DNA of 64,000 nucleotides from Sophora flavescens (GCA_030762895.1 CM061068.1:78703228-78767227); one strand, 5' to 3'; shown: positions 34,360 through 46,302, counted from the stretch's first letter. Notes: generated from the sequence alone by a model not told the origin. Made by a program: numbers and translations.

Positions 34360-35075
34360 TCTTACCTTTTTAGGTTCGGCCTTTCGATTTTAGCTTGGTC
34401 GGCCACTTCGATCCGGCATTTCGACTTTAGCTCGGTCGATTTTAGCTCGATCAACCTTTTTAGGTCCTTTGTTTACCTTTTTAGGCCCGACATTTCGACT
34501 TTAGCTCGGTCGATTTTAGCGCGGTCAACCTCTTTAGGACTTCCTCCTTTTTAGGTTTGACATTTCGGTTTCAGCTCGATCACCTTTTTAGGCTTTTGCC
34601 TCTTTAGGTTCGACGTTTCGACAACATCTCGGTCGATTTTAGCTCGGTCACCTTTTTAGGCTCTGGCCTCTTTAGGTTCGGCGTTTCGACAACAGCTCGA
34701 TCGATTTTAGCTCGGTCACCTTGTTAGGCTTTTGCCTCTTTAGGTTCGGCGTTTCGACAACAGCTCGGTCGATTTTAGCTCGGTCACCTTTTTAGGTTCT
34801 GGCCTTTTTAGGTTCGGCGTTAAGACAACAACTCAGTCGATTTCAGCTCTGTCACCTTTTTAGGCTATTGCCTCTTTAGGTTCGGCATTTCGACAACAGC
34901 TCGGTCGATTTTAGCTCGGTCACCTTTTTAGGCTTTTGCCTCTTTAGGTTCGGCGTTTCGACAACAACTCGGTCGATTTTAGCTCGGTCACCGTTTTAGG
35001 CTCTTGCCTCTTTAGGTTCGGCATTTCGACAACAGCTCGGTCGATTTTAGCTCGGTCACCTTTTTAGGCTCTTTG
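34360..35075 (+). repeat. Tandem repeat array, unit about 69 bp
   Basis: Seven regular units lie between about 34560 and 35075, each with TTCGGCGTTTCGACAACAGC, then TCGGTCGATTTTAGCTCGGTC, then CCTTTTTAGGC. More diverged copies extend back to about 34360. Confidence 0.9.
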
Positions 35076-35430
35076 TTTTTTGTGAGCTAGTATGGTGTTT
35101 GAGTGCTAGAGCTGATGGAACTTTATTTTCCAAGGGAGATGTTCTCCCCCACACTCTTCCATTTAAATGGAGCTTGAGCTCGATCTCTATGATTTTTATA
35201 GAAGGAGTCTAACTCGACCTCTATGGTTTTAATTTGAGGAGCTCTGACTCGTCTTCCTTTTAGTCAAATTTCGAGAGGGAGTTTTGGCTTGACCTTTCGG
35301 GAGCCGGAGCTGAACTGTGAGTTTTTAAGGGATCAAAGCTCGACCTGTGAGTTTTGAGGAAGCCGAAGCTCGACCTTGTGGAAAGGGAAGCACAGAGCTT
35401 CGACCTATTATTTTCAAGGGAGCCGGAGCT

Positions 35431-35935
35431 CAACCGGGATTCAGTGAAAAGTGAGTTTCTCTCTTGCGTTCTCCTCCTTTTATAATAGGATCCCCATATC
35501 TTTAAGAGGTCTAGATTTATCTCCTTTTATCTCTTAAATCTTCTTTGAGATGTGATTTCCTTAATTTAATGGATATTATCTCTTTTAACCAGATAAGGTT
35601 ATGTGAGATAATATCAGGATTGATTAAGATAATATCTTAAATTGATCTCTTAACCGGATAAGGTTATTTGAGATAATATTAGGATTATTCCTTAATTTAA
35701 GGGATATTATCTCTTCTAACCGGATAAGGTTGTTTGAGATAATATCAGGATTAATAAAGATAATATCGATATTTTATCATTCCCGCCTTGGTTGGATCGG
35801 GTATCCAAGCTCGGTGGCCGGGTTTTACTCCTCGGCCAGTACACAAGCCCCCCAAGCTTCGAGCTCAACGAAGCGTAGAAGTTTTCATGACAGGAGCCGA
35901 GCTCGACCTATGAGTTTTGAGGAAGTCGAAGCTCG
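35431..35935 (-). repeat. Extra partial LTR copy with polypurine tract, flanked by short direct repeats
   Basis: The block is homologous to the inner two-thirds of the Tat-like LTR plus the adjoining polypurine tract. About 80-85 bases before it (35345-35430) are repeated after it (35932-36000), reading GTCGAAGCTCGACC and GGGAGCCGGAGCTCAACC. This looks like template switching or unequal exchange inside the element. Confidence 0.75.
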
Positions 35936-35999
35936 ACCTTGTGGAAAGGGAAGCACGGAGTTTCTACCTGTTATTTTCAAGGGAGCCGGAGCTCAACCT

Positions 36000-36470
36000 T
36001 AGATCAGAGTTTGAGGGCATCTAAACAGAAACGAGACAGAGGCCAGTGTTGTGGAAACTCGGGGCGTGTGACGCCCAAAATACGAATCACAAAACCAACT
36101 CCAGAGGAAGGCATCATTACAACAGAGTGTGTCTTCAATGCCGACAACATTGTATTTACTGGAGAAGGTGGATCATCAAGTATGGCGTTGGGCGGTTCAC
36201 ACGGAGAATGATGTAGCCTACACTCTCTGCCAATGGCAGCAGTGGTAATTTGGTCGAGCACTTTGTAGTAGCAAATTTTGTGATTCTGGAAGTGGTATCA
36301 TCCGAACATCACTTTGCTCAAATATGTAAATAATATGATATGATGCTACATAACACAACATTAAAGGCGTGGAGAAAAACATATCAAATCATATTAGATT
36401 TAACCTAGATTTAAAGAACAATATCACTTGAGCATTTTGCGGCCTCTGATTTAGGCATTCCCTCAAGCCC
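36000..36470. other. Tat-like element interior, origin unclear
   Basis: A stretch with lower density of CTCGGC words than its surroundings and open frames on both strands of about 85-90 codons. No family was recognised and no splice-consistent gene could be built. Confidence 0.4.
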
Positions 36471-36474
36471 ATAT

Positions 36475-36985
36475 GGTCGAGCTCTCCTAGACCGAGCTGT
36501 GCTGGCCGAGCTTTCTAAGATATCTTCTTCAGCTCTCTGAGACATCTTCTTCAACTCTCCGAGGCCGAGCTGTGGTGGCCGAGTTGTGGTGATCGAGCTC
36601 TCTAAGTCTTCAGCTCTCCGAGGCCGAGCTGTGGTGGCCGAGCTCTCTAAGACATCTTTTTCAGCTCTCCGAGGCCGAGCTGTGGTGGTCGAGCTCTCTA
36701 AGACATCATCGGAATCCCCCTGAGGCCGAGCTGTGGTGGCCGAGCTCTCTAAGACATCTTCTTCGGCTCTCCGAGGCCGAGTTGTGGTGGCCGAGCTCTC
36801 TAAGAAACCTTCTTCCCTCTGAGGTCGAGCTCTCTAAGACATCTTCTTCGACTCTCCGAGGTCGAGCTGTGGTGGTCGAGCTCTCTAAGAAACCTTCTTC
36901 CCTCTGAGGCCGAGCTGTGGTGACCGAGCTCTCTAAGACATCTTCTTCCCTCTGAGGCCAAGCTGTGGTGGCCGAGCCCTCTGAC
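36475..36985 (+). repeat. Tandem repeat array, unit about 51 bp
   Basis: About eight variable units containing GAGGCCGAGCTGTGGTGGCC and GAGCTCTCTAAGACATCTTC, some shortened to about 40 bases. The minus-strand frame across it is a by-product of the repeat. Confidence 0.88.
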
Positions 36986-37139
36986 ACAAAAACTTCTAAC
37001 AAATTGTTACAACAAACTTAAGCTTTGAAAAGTCAAAGCCTATTCAAATACTTGAAGTTGAAATTCTTGGCAATATCATATCAAGATAAAGTAGTAATTT
37101 GTTAATAACAAATTGAGCAGTTCTGTGTAATTTTTATTT

Positions 37140-37480
37140 CAATAAAACTTGAAAATGATTATTCATTAATTGGTAATCCGTGTAGTAGATTAATGAAAAT
37201 AAATTGAGCACTTATCTGATGCATATCCCAAGAATCAAGATCAAGCCTTTCTTGGCCGACGCGGTGGGACAACATCCTCATCTCCAGTGCCTCCCTGTTG
37301 CAGGGAACTTTGCCATATAATATAATAGCATGCCCAAGACCCCGAGTACTGAATTCAAGTGGTGGAATAAAAGCCAAACATGGCTCTTATTCATGTTAAC
37401 CAATTGCCTGCCATTAATGGCAATTTTATGTTTGATTTCAATCAGTACCATCAGCATGTGATTTGTACCATAATACATGC
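37140..37480 (-). pseudogene. Possible captured host-gene fragment
   Basis: Unlike the repeats around it, this stretch has non-repetitive minus-strand sequence with open frames. Examples are RGLGHAIILYGKVPCNRE, continuing to SWDMHQ, and IEIKHKIAINGRQLVNMN in another frame. It lies between the primer site and the tandem array of the Tat-like element. No family is recognised. It may be decayed gag leader or acquired host sequence. Confidence 0.25.
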
Positions 37481-37595
37481 AAACAATAATTTTGATAATA
37501 TATCGAAATAGAGAAGGAAAAAGTATTTATTCCCTGAATTCCTCTGTGATGACAGTAGATGATAATGAACGGGTGGCCGGGGAAAGTTTGCCTCG

Positions 37596-37613
37596 GCCCC
37601 ACGGTGGTCGCCA
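37596..37613 (-). other. Primer binding site of the Tat-like element
   Basis: The minus strand reads TGGCGACCACCGTGGGGC, two bases from the LTR end at 37616. Tat-lineage elements typically use a tRNA-Arg-like site of this form. Confidence 0.7.
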
Positions 37614-37615
37614 AA

Positions 37616-38286
37616 TGTTCCTGCCGAGATCCGACTTGCCGGAATCTCGCCGTAGAACGTCAGACCAAGAGTGAATAATGGGAGTTGTTTTAGATTATGG
37701 CTTGACAGAATATTGTATCCCGGTCCTACGTATCCCAATGGGAATCAAAGTCAAACGTAGTTCTAGGTTCAACCCTTGGCCATACGGTGATCTCAATCCC
37801 CTAATCTTGTATCCGATGAATACCAGCGAGCAAGGACTCTTCAATAGTCTCTTGGTCGAGCTAGTTTCTCTAATACGCTTAAGGGAGAGTCACCGGGATT
37901 CAGTGAAAAGTGAGTTTCTCTCTTGGGTTCTCCTCCTTTTATAATAGGATCCCTATATCTTTAAGAGATCTAGATTTATCTCATTTTATCTCTTAAATCT
38001 TCTTTGAGATGTGATTTCCTTAATTTAAGGGATATTATCTCTTTTAACCAGATAAGGTTATGTGAGATAATATCAGGATTGATTAAGATAATATCTTAAA
38101 TTGACCTCTTAACCGGATAAGGTTATTTAAGATAATATTAGGATTATTCCTTAATTTAAGGGATATTATCTCTTCTAACCGGATAAGGTTGTTTGAGATA
38201 ATATCATGATTAATAAAGATGATATCGATATTTTATTCTTCCCGCCTTGATTGGATCGAGTATCCAAGCTCGGCGGCCGGGTTTTA
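37616..38286 (-). repeat. 5' LTR of the Tat-like element, outer end truncated
   Basis: Collinear with 30994-31680 with few differences, but similarity stops at GGGTTTTA, about 20 bases before the expected LTR end. The sequence then becomes host flank. Confidence 0.8.
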
Positions 38287-39399
38287 ATAGCTACACCATG
38301 GAATTCTACATAGCCCCCGTAACCTCTGTTTAATTCTACATTGTTATTGTTTCACCATTTTCCTAATTTAGATTTGAGACACCAACAAAATGTAACTATT
38401 TTACTAGTAGACGTAAGAAGAAAAGAAGATTTATATCCAATTTGTGGCCACAACTAAGAAATAGTATTATCAATAATAATTAAGAACAAAACCAAAGTGA
38501 GACCATACCTAAACTCAACTTATATCTTCTTGTTCTTGGCGTATACCAGAAGGATATGGTTGTTGTGAATTGGTGGGGTTCAATTAGAGTTATGGTATTT
38601 GAATGCAAAATTATTGTTCAACACCATATGTATATATATTTTCCATACAAGGATATGTTTATTGATTTTTTCACTCTCATCATGTATTTCATTAATCTAA
38701 AACACCATACAAACCTACAATAACTATATAAGGTGTCCACTTCAAATGTCAAAAAAATCATTTCTGTCAATCTAATATAACCTCTCTATTATATCCAAAA
38801 TAAAAATACATAAACTCTCTATATTGTATGTGTTCCAGTACCTGCCACCCGTTTCCTGCGCCAATGGGAACTGAAAATTTATTTTACCTTATTATCTCCA
38901 TGTTATTCACCCTGCTGTTTTGGTTTGGCTCTTTTAAGCAAAAGAGCTGTGACTTTGTCACTTGTCACGTGATAGAGAGAGAGAGAGAGTGTGGTGTGGG
39001 AGTGTAATGGGGAGCTCTTGGCCGGCATTTATTCATGCAAATTAACAGTGCCACGAATATTGACTATGCTGTTGTTTTCTTACATGGAGGAGGATGTTCT
39101 TTTGTTGTTTCTGTCCAAATTCTGTTTGTGGGGCTTTTAAGTTTCATCCATATGTGATTGGAGTGGGTCAGCACCAACCATAAACCCACCCACCCGGTCA
39201 CCCCAACGAGGATAGAGGGTACATGTTTACACAGTTGATGGGTAAGATGATAAAAAACTCTCCCTCAAGAGTTTTAATACTGCTGCATTTCTATAGCTAT
39301 GATTCGAACTCGAGACCCCTGATTAAGTTGGAAGAGATGTGTCATCTTATCCAAGCGCTCCTCAGTACGTAATTGCAGTTTTACACACATTATTTTATG
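38287..39399. other. Upstream region of the SGR5-like gene
   Basis: AT-rich host sequence with a (GA)n run near 38972-38988 and a CCCACCCACCC stretch near 39185. No other gene is seen. Distal regulatory elements are likely here but cannot be assigned. Confidence 0.5.
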
Positions 39400-39580
39400 A
39401 GTTTAATTTATATACTATGTCAGTGTAAAGATTTTTACACTGACAATCAATTAGAAATCACGAAATTGATGGCTTTTAAGGTGGTTATAATAAGAATCAA
39501 AGATTTATTATGGTATATTAATTTCTGATTGGTTCACAATATAAAAAAAAACTTTACATTAGTATATATCAATTAAATTC
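39400..39580. mobile_element. MITE-like repeat upstream of the SGR5-like gene
   Basis: The two ends form imperfect inverted repeats (TTTAATTTATATACTATG... against a right end reading ...AGTATATATCAATTAAATTC). An internal hairpin GTGTAAAGATTTTTACAC lies near the left end. A related repeat occurs at 46750-46890. It lies about 540 bases before the start codon. Confidence 0.55.
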
Positions 39581-40117
39581 TTATTTTATATTGTACAATT
39601 TTTATTACTTGTTTATAGCTAATTTTTTATATTAATACTCTAATTTTGCATCATATCCTTGCAACAAGAGATGTGTTCTCAAATGACATGAAATTAAAGA
39701 AACATTATTCTAATAAAAATTCTTATATACTCATGAATAAAAAGTTATAATATCACGTACTGAAACAGTATAGGGAGCTTTATAAGCAAGACTTGCGTTC
39801 AACCTTACCTGCTCAAGGTGAGGGGTCAATGAAACAACAAAGCAAGAAAAGCTCAAAGGCAAAGAAAAAGCTAGGAAAAGCCTTAAAGAAAGCTGATTAC
39901 ATAAAGCAATAGCTTTTTCTTCCTTTTCTCATTCTCTCTCTACCTTCAACTGTGCCACTATCAATTCTCATTTTTCTTTCTAGAGTAAAGCTGAGACCCC
40001 CACTATTTTCAACTTCATCACCAGCTGTACTGGTTTGTGTGGGAATTAATTGTGCTAATTAAACAACTTCTCTCAACACATATAATCCTCAAAGCTAGCA
40101 CACATAAAATTCCACTC
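39581..40117 (+). promoter_or_regulatory. Proximal promoter and 5' leader of the SGR5-like gene
   Basis: A TATA-like TTTATAAGC lies near 39780. A pyrimidine-rich stretch (39908-39965) has the look of a transcribed plant leader. The exact start site cannot be placed. Confidence 0.4.
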
Positions 40118-42339
40118 ATGCTAGATAACATTAACAACAACAGTGGTTCTTCTGGTGCACCTTCTTCTTCTGATGCAGCCTTTGCATTATCTGAAAATGG
40201 GGTTGCTAACAAAAGAAAAAGAAGACCAGCAGGCACACCAGGTAAGAGCTAGCTAGTAGAAAAGTTTTCCTTTTTTAGGGTCATAATTTTTCTCAAGTTT
40301 AAAGCTTTTAGCCAAACAAAATTCATGGGTTGTCTTATTTTCATCTAAAGTTAATTACTTTATTATGTGTAGATCCAGAAGCTGAGGTTGTGTCTCTCTC
40401 ACCAAAGACCTTGTTGGAATCTGATAGATATGTGTGTGAGATCTGCAACCAAGGGTTTCAGAGAGACCAGAACCTTCAAATGCATAGGAGGAGGCATAAG
40501 GTGCCATGGAAGTTGCTGAAGAGGGAAACACAAGGGATGAAGAAGAAGGTGTTTGTGTGTCCAGAGCCAAGTTGCTTGCACCATGATCCTTGCCATGCCC
40601 TTGGTGACCTTGTGGGAATCAAGAAGCACTTTAGAAGGAAGCATAGCAATCACAAGCAGTGGGTTTGTGACAAGTGCTCCAAAGGGTATGCAGTTCAATC
40701 TGATTACAAGGCACACATCAAAACCTGTGGCACCAGAGGCCATTCGTGTGACTGTGGCCGTGTGTTTTCCAGGTTTGTGTGTTTCTTTCTCAGATACCTA
40801 TGTTTTTGTTGTTCATTCATTCCAAGTTTCCAACTTTCTCTTTCTCTCTCTTTCTTGGTGTTTGTGTTGTGGTGGCTCATCAGATTCAGCCCCTGCTGTG
40901 CAATTGTTTTTTGTTCTTAATTAAGGGAAACCAAAGTAAGGAGTAGTATTTTACTTCTTTGATTATATTTATTTGATTATTCTTCTTCAGATTCATTGGA
41001 AGTCAAACCCTAAAATTCTAGTTTCATAGGATGGTAGAGAGAAACAAAAATTCTAAATCTCAGATACCTTTTTATGTCAAAGATTTTCCATTTTCTACTT
41101 TGGAAATTTTAATTTAAACATTAGTTGAAAATTTTCAAATTCATAATCATTATCTTATGAATAGTATATATATAACCGACCTCATTCTGGCTTTGCACAT
41201 CTTCTAGGGTAGTAGCCAATGACAGCTTTAGGTTCAAAGAAGTATATTTCCACACTTATATTGATGAAATAGCACTTATGAAGACCCCATTTGATCACTC
41301 TGTCTTATTTGATTTATTGCACTATACTATTCAATTTGAACCTACCCACATAATCCATAGACCAGATCTTTGATTAATTAATTTTTTATTGCTTTATGTT
41401 TGTTTTATAAACACTAAATGAATAAGGTTTATACATGAATCTTTGTTTGACCAAGTTATTATTCCCTTAGCCACTTGGTTAGAGACAAAAAGATGAAGCC
41501 ATAACATACATATTTACATAACATAATCTAATCTCCTTTAATTATTCTTAAATTTTTGTCTTTTCAGGGTTGAGAGTTTCATAGAGCATCAAGATGCCTG
41601 CACTATCCGGCAGCACAGGCCAGAGTTACAAGCACTGCAACCTGCATGCTCTTCTAGAACAGCTTCAAGCACAAGTCCATCTAGTGAGGCAAATTTTAGT
41701 ATAGCCCCATCATTACAAGGACAACCATTGCCAAAACCAGCTGATCAACCATCTCCCTTATTAACTTCAGAGATACACAATAAACCCAACACCTCAGATC
41801 AGCTTCATAACTTAGAACTTCAGCTCTTACCTTCTTCAATAAATTGTCAAGAAAAAAGAAATTTAAGTAGTGAAGACTATGAAACTCATTTGAAACTTTC
41901 AATAGGTTCATGTAGTACTAATGACAAAGGGAGTGAATCAGAGATGCCAAGTTCACAAACTCATAGGAATGTGAATGATACTACCACATTGGAAGTAGCA
42001 AGGTTGAAAGAGTTTGCAGGTGAGGAGCTCAAGTTAGCAGTGGCAGAAAAGGCTTATGCTGAAGAGGCTAGAAGAGAAGCTAAACGCCAAATTGAGATAG
42101 CTGAACTTGAGTTTGAGAATGCCAAAAGGATAAGGAAACAAGCACAAGCTGAACTTGGAAAAGCTGAAGCTTTGAGAAAACAAGCCATTAAGAAGATGAG
42201 CTCTACTGCTATGGAAATAACCTGCCAAGCTTGCAAGCAAAAGTTTCAGTCTTCTACTACTGCTGGGGTTCCTTCAGAAGAGACTTCCATTGTAGTGAGT
42301 TACATGTCCTCAGCCACCACAGAAGGAGAAGCTGAATGA
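40118..42339 (+). CDS. SGR5: C2H2 INDETERMINATE-domain transcription factor, SGR5/IDD15 type (431 aa)
   Basis: Three exons: 40118-40241, 40373-40772 and 41568-42339, with GT/AG introns, giving 431 residues and no interruption. The start ATG 40118 matches the family opening (MLDN, then KRKRRPAGTP). The INDETERMINATE domain spans about residues 42-200: first finger YVCEICNQGFQRDQNLQMH, second finger with CPEPSCLHHDPCHALGDL, and the CCHC pair ending HSCDCGRVFSR, then VESFIEHQDAC. The C-terminal coiled coil (AVAEKAYAEEARREAKRQ) and the ending with EETSIVVSYMSSA mark the IDD14/15/16 clade, in which Arabidopsis SGR5 (IDD15) acts in shoot gravitropism. An in-frame upstream ATG exists at 40037 but lacks family support. 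Nuclear DNA-binding regulator. IDD14 or IDD16 remain possible labels. Confidence 0.93.
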
Positions 42340-44143
42340 GTAACGACTTATACAGTAACCAAACCCCATTATGCTTTTCAGAAAAAGAAAGAAAAGATAA
42401 AAATCAAATATGATATTAGAGGAAAGTTGACAAGTAATGGTTCTTAATTTTCTTCTGTTTCTTTTCCTTCAAATTTTCCTGTTTTCTTTTTTCTTGACTA
42501 GGTAAAATTTGTATTATTATTCTTTAATATTAATACTGTTGTCAAGAAGAAGTGTTTAGGAGTTTGAGTCTGACAACTGTTGAAGGTTTGATTAAAGATG
42601 AGTTGTAACTTGTTTTGTTCATTTGACATATTCATCAGTTCATTTGTTATATGGAAAAATAATAATTCAAGATCACGTGAAATCAGCTTTACCCTTATGA
42701 CTCATGTACAACCTATAGTGTTACATTATGGACAATTTTTGGCAGTAAAAGCTTACTGGCGTTTAGAGCACTACTTTCTACTTTTCTACTCCAAAAATAA
42801 TTACATATTGAATTGATCCAGAACAATGGTAGGATTCCACTTATTTGTGGCTTAAATAGTAACTAGAAAATAATAGTAATTTATGCAAAAATCTAGATTC
42901 TAATTCTGAATTAAACTAAGAAAATTTTGAGAATTACAAAACTGCAATTCTTTTCCATGGGTCAATTATATATGGAAATATCCAGTATGGATTATACGGA
43001 TTAAACATTAGAGGTAATGCATGAAAGTGGTGAGGAAAAAAAGTAGGAGTGGTATATTATTATTATTTTCAGAAAAAATTGAGACAATGTTATTAAATGG
43101 TCTTGCACTAAAGTATGATGTTTGATATGTCAGTTAGGTTGTGCATATGGACCCTTTAGGCTTATATTAAATGAATGACACATGTGACATTCATCTGGGT
43201 GAATGATAGCAGTGGTTGGGGACCATTTCCTCTATATATTATGATCCAGGGGGGGCATATCTCCCTTTTGAGGCCGAATTTGATGTGAGAAAACAAAAAA
43301 GAAATAGAGGGAGAAAGGGTAAGAGACGGAGGGGTCGTTTTCAATGTATATGTGATCCTTTTAAATGCATAATATATTATATATAAAAAAACATAGCATG
43401 TTTTTCAGTGCCATAGTTGAAATGGTTGTCCACAAGCATCCGTCCCTCTCAACATAAACAAACGCATACAAGGCTCTAAAGACGCACATACTTTTAACAA
43501 CGGAGCGGGAGGGGGCAGTGTCAGGAGCATAGTGCAATTACAGTACCTTTTTCATTAAAAATAATCTTTTTTTACGGTAAAATTTGACCCCCATATCACA
43601 CTTATTTTGACGTGAACAAGGTTCAAGATTATCGTTTACTTTATATAAAACTAATATAAATATTTATTTAAATATGATATTATTTGTATTTGATATTATA
43701 AGTGTTCAAAATCACCTTGGCCCTTTTACCCAAAAAAACTAGTTTTTATCGGGAAAAAAAAAAAACACCTAAGGCCAATGAGACGGTGACCGGCCCTCGA
43801 TCACCTAAGGGCTCCAAAAAAATAATTTTTTTATACCCTTAATAAGTTTCACTTATTATAAATTATGTGTTATTAGGTGATATATCTTACTTTCAACATA
43901 ATAATAACCATAAATTTCCAATTTTATATCTAAGATATTGCTATAATTTTATCGATCAATAATTTATTAATTACGTTTTCTTCCTCACTATTTATTCCAA
44001 GACTTTTTTAACTATCCAATATTCTAATTATCTCCTCTCTTATTTTATTTTTAAGTTTTGATGACCATTCTGATATTGATGGTCTTAATCTATTTTCAAA
44101 ATTGGAGGTATTAAAAGAAGTGTTGATAAAAAAAAACTAATTT
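42340..44143. other. 3' flank of the SGR5-like gene, intergenic
   Basis: The first 200-300 bases are the probable 3' untranslated region. The rest is AT-rich with no supported gene. Around 43690-43830 sequence reading CCTTGGCCCTTTTACCC and CCTAAGGGCTCC suggests transposon debris without defined ends. Confidence 0.55.
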
Positions 44144-44151
44144 CCCATTAG

Positions 44152-44714
44152 CAGGGACGGACGCACATACATTGTAGGAGGGGCCTTGGCCCCCCTTAAG
44201 TTTTTTTTCTTTTTTTTTGAAAAACTCTTAAAAAATTCTAATTTTTAATTCTAAAATTAATAATAGGTTTGGAAACTATTTTTGATCTATATCATTAGTT
44301 GTACCAAAAAAGTCTATATCATTGTTTGGTAAAAATAGAAAAACAAAAGTTTATCATCTTGTATATAAAATGATAATTAACTCTTATCCTCACACTTATT
44401 TTTACAACTATTGCAGGATCTTTTCCAATTATAATATAATCATGACTATACTTCCCAATAAGATGAAAGATAAATTTTTGAATAACTGATTATCTACTAG
44501 TATAAATTGAAAAGAAAATTATGAAAAAATTTAGTATAGGTTCAATCATAGAATATTTTCGTGACATGCAGCAGGTGCATTCAATGTTTTGATATATTAT
44601 TAATGTAATTAATATTTTAAAACATATAATTATGGATATTTTATATAGAATTTATTGAATGGATTTTAATTTTATAATTGGCCCCTCCCATCACCCGAGT
44701 TGGGTCCGTCCCTA
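44152..44714. mobile_element. Short non-autonomous hAT element, 563 bp
   Basis: Termini CAGGGACGGAC (left) and GTCCGTCCCTA (right) are inverted repeats differing in the first base. The flanks CCCATTAG (44144-44151) and TCCATTAG (44715-44722) form an 8-bp target duplication with one mismatch. An 8-bp duplication with a CAGGG/TAGGG terminus is typical of hAT transposons. The interior is AT-rich and non-coding. Confidence 0.85.
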
Positions 44715-44722
44715 TCCATTAG

Positions 44723-45040
44723 AAATATTAAACTATATTAAAGGATATGCATGCATTGCTTATAAAACATTATGGACAATACCTATAACTATTGTCATAG
44801 TCGAAGAAGTTTTTTAAAATTAAAATTGCTTAAATCCTGCTTCTGATTAATCGATTTTTTTATCCTCTTATATTTGACAAGACATTGAACATAAATTTTA
44901 CTTAACGCCTCATAGTTTGTAGAATGGCTGAGAGTTATCATATACACACACCCTCATTGTAGGATATTCTAGTTCCTCCTTCGGAACACTTATATTTATA
45001 CAAATATTGAAATATGTAAAGAAGGGAATAAGTTTTTTTT

Positions 45041-45072
<32 letters not shown>

Positions 45073-45940
45073 GTGTAAACTTAATTTTTTTTTTTAAAAA
45101 AAAAACAGAAAAGAAGGAAGGAAAGGGAAAGTTGGTGGCTTTTGGTGATTGTTCTTTGACAATTCAAACCAAAGCAAAAGCGAAGGCAGAGGGAAGGTCC
45201 TAATACAGGGTTACTGATTTAGGGACCACGTGCACCTCTTTCTTTCCCCACCTTTTGATGCACTCATGTACCCCCTCCCTTTTTGGCTCTAAATGGTAGA
45301 TAGCTACAATCCAAAAATTTGGCTTTCTGTTATGTAGATAGCTACGGTACAAGAGCTCTTTTTCATTCACTAGTTTTAATTTTTAAAAGGTCACTACGTA
45401 TTTGAGGGGAAATCATTCTATTATCCTTATAAGTTAGAATAACTTGTGGAGTTTAGATATATAGAGGGCTTCATTATCCTCACTCGTAGACAAGAGAAGA
45501 CGTTTTAGTCTTATTATTATTAGCATAACAACTATCGGCATTATAGACACAGGAGGTTTTTTGTTTTGGATCATGACACCATTACTTTATTCTGAATTTT
45601 TTATCGATAAAAAAAATAAAAAATAAAAATGTCAAGACGCTATTACATAAAGTTTTCTTTTTGTCTTTGCTTGGCACTTATGATCGATTGAGATGCTGAT
45701 GCTGCCCTTTCTAACAAACCATCCTATGGCTTGCAGATACCCTTCAATTACTTTACCCCAAGTTTATTTATTATTCGAACATTGCAGAAGTTTTTGTTAA
45801 AAAGATTGTCCCCGTTTTTTTAATAAGCATTATCATTGCCCCTTTTGAATCATTTCATTTGATTAATTTGTGAATCGTGAGTCTGAGTTTAAATTCTTGC
45901 AATATGTTCCGTCTATTTTCTCATTCTCTTTTCATTTAGG
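44723..45940. other. Intergenic, no gene seen
   Basis: AT-rich with a poly-A/(TA)n run near 45040-45072. No supported gene. Confidence 0.55.
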
Positions 45941-46302
45941 TGGTATTTGGTTGGAGGGATTTGGAAAGGAGGGAGGAGTTTTTTTTTAAATCTATCATAT
46001 TTGATTCAATTTTAGAAGGGGAGGGGTGCAAAATCCTTCCTTAAGTAAATTCTAGCTCCCCTTCAATATTGGGGGGATTTGGAGGGGAGGGAAGGGATTT
46101 TAAAGTATTTTATATGCATTGACTAAAATATCACCGTTTGTCTATTTTTAAATAAATAATATAAGGGTTAAAAAGTAAAATTGCTTTAAAATCCCCCCTC
46201 CCGAACCAAACATGAAAGTACTATTTCCCCCCTCCTCTCAGCCAAACACAATGTCAAATTAAAATCCCTCCCGTCCCCTCTTTTGAATCAAACACTTAAA
46301 GG
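45941..46302. mobile_element. MITE-like element with inverted ends
   Basis: The left end reads GGTATTTGGTTGGAGGG and the right end, on the minus strand, GTGTTTGATTCAAAAGAGGGG. GGAGGG / CCCTCC runs just inside both ends allow a long hairpin. No coding sequence. Target duplication not resolved. Confidence 0.55.

Larger units (their letters stand above)
30994..38286 (-). mobile_element. Non-autonomous Tat-like (Ty3/gypsy) LTR element
   Basis: A minus-strand element with its 5' LTR at the right (37616-38286, outer end missing) and its 3' LTR at the left (30994-31680). The minus strand next to the 5' LTR reads TGGCGACCACCGTGGGGC, a Tat-type (tRNA-Arg-like) primer site. Beside the 3' LTR it reads AGCTTGGGGGGCTTG, a polypurine tract. 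No gag, protease, RT or integrase was recognised in the 5.9-kb interior. The interior holds an opposite-strand ORF remnant, two tandem arrays and an extra LTR fragment. No target duplication was found because the right end is truncated. Confidence 0.8.

Noticed and set aside
36004..36261. Captured host gene in the Tat-like interior
   Set aside because: Open frames on both strands are similar in length, and neither reads as a recognisable protein or splices to neighbours.
40355..40743. Minus-strand frames over the zinc-finger exon
   Set aside because: Shadows of the conserved IDD exon on the plus strand.
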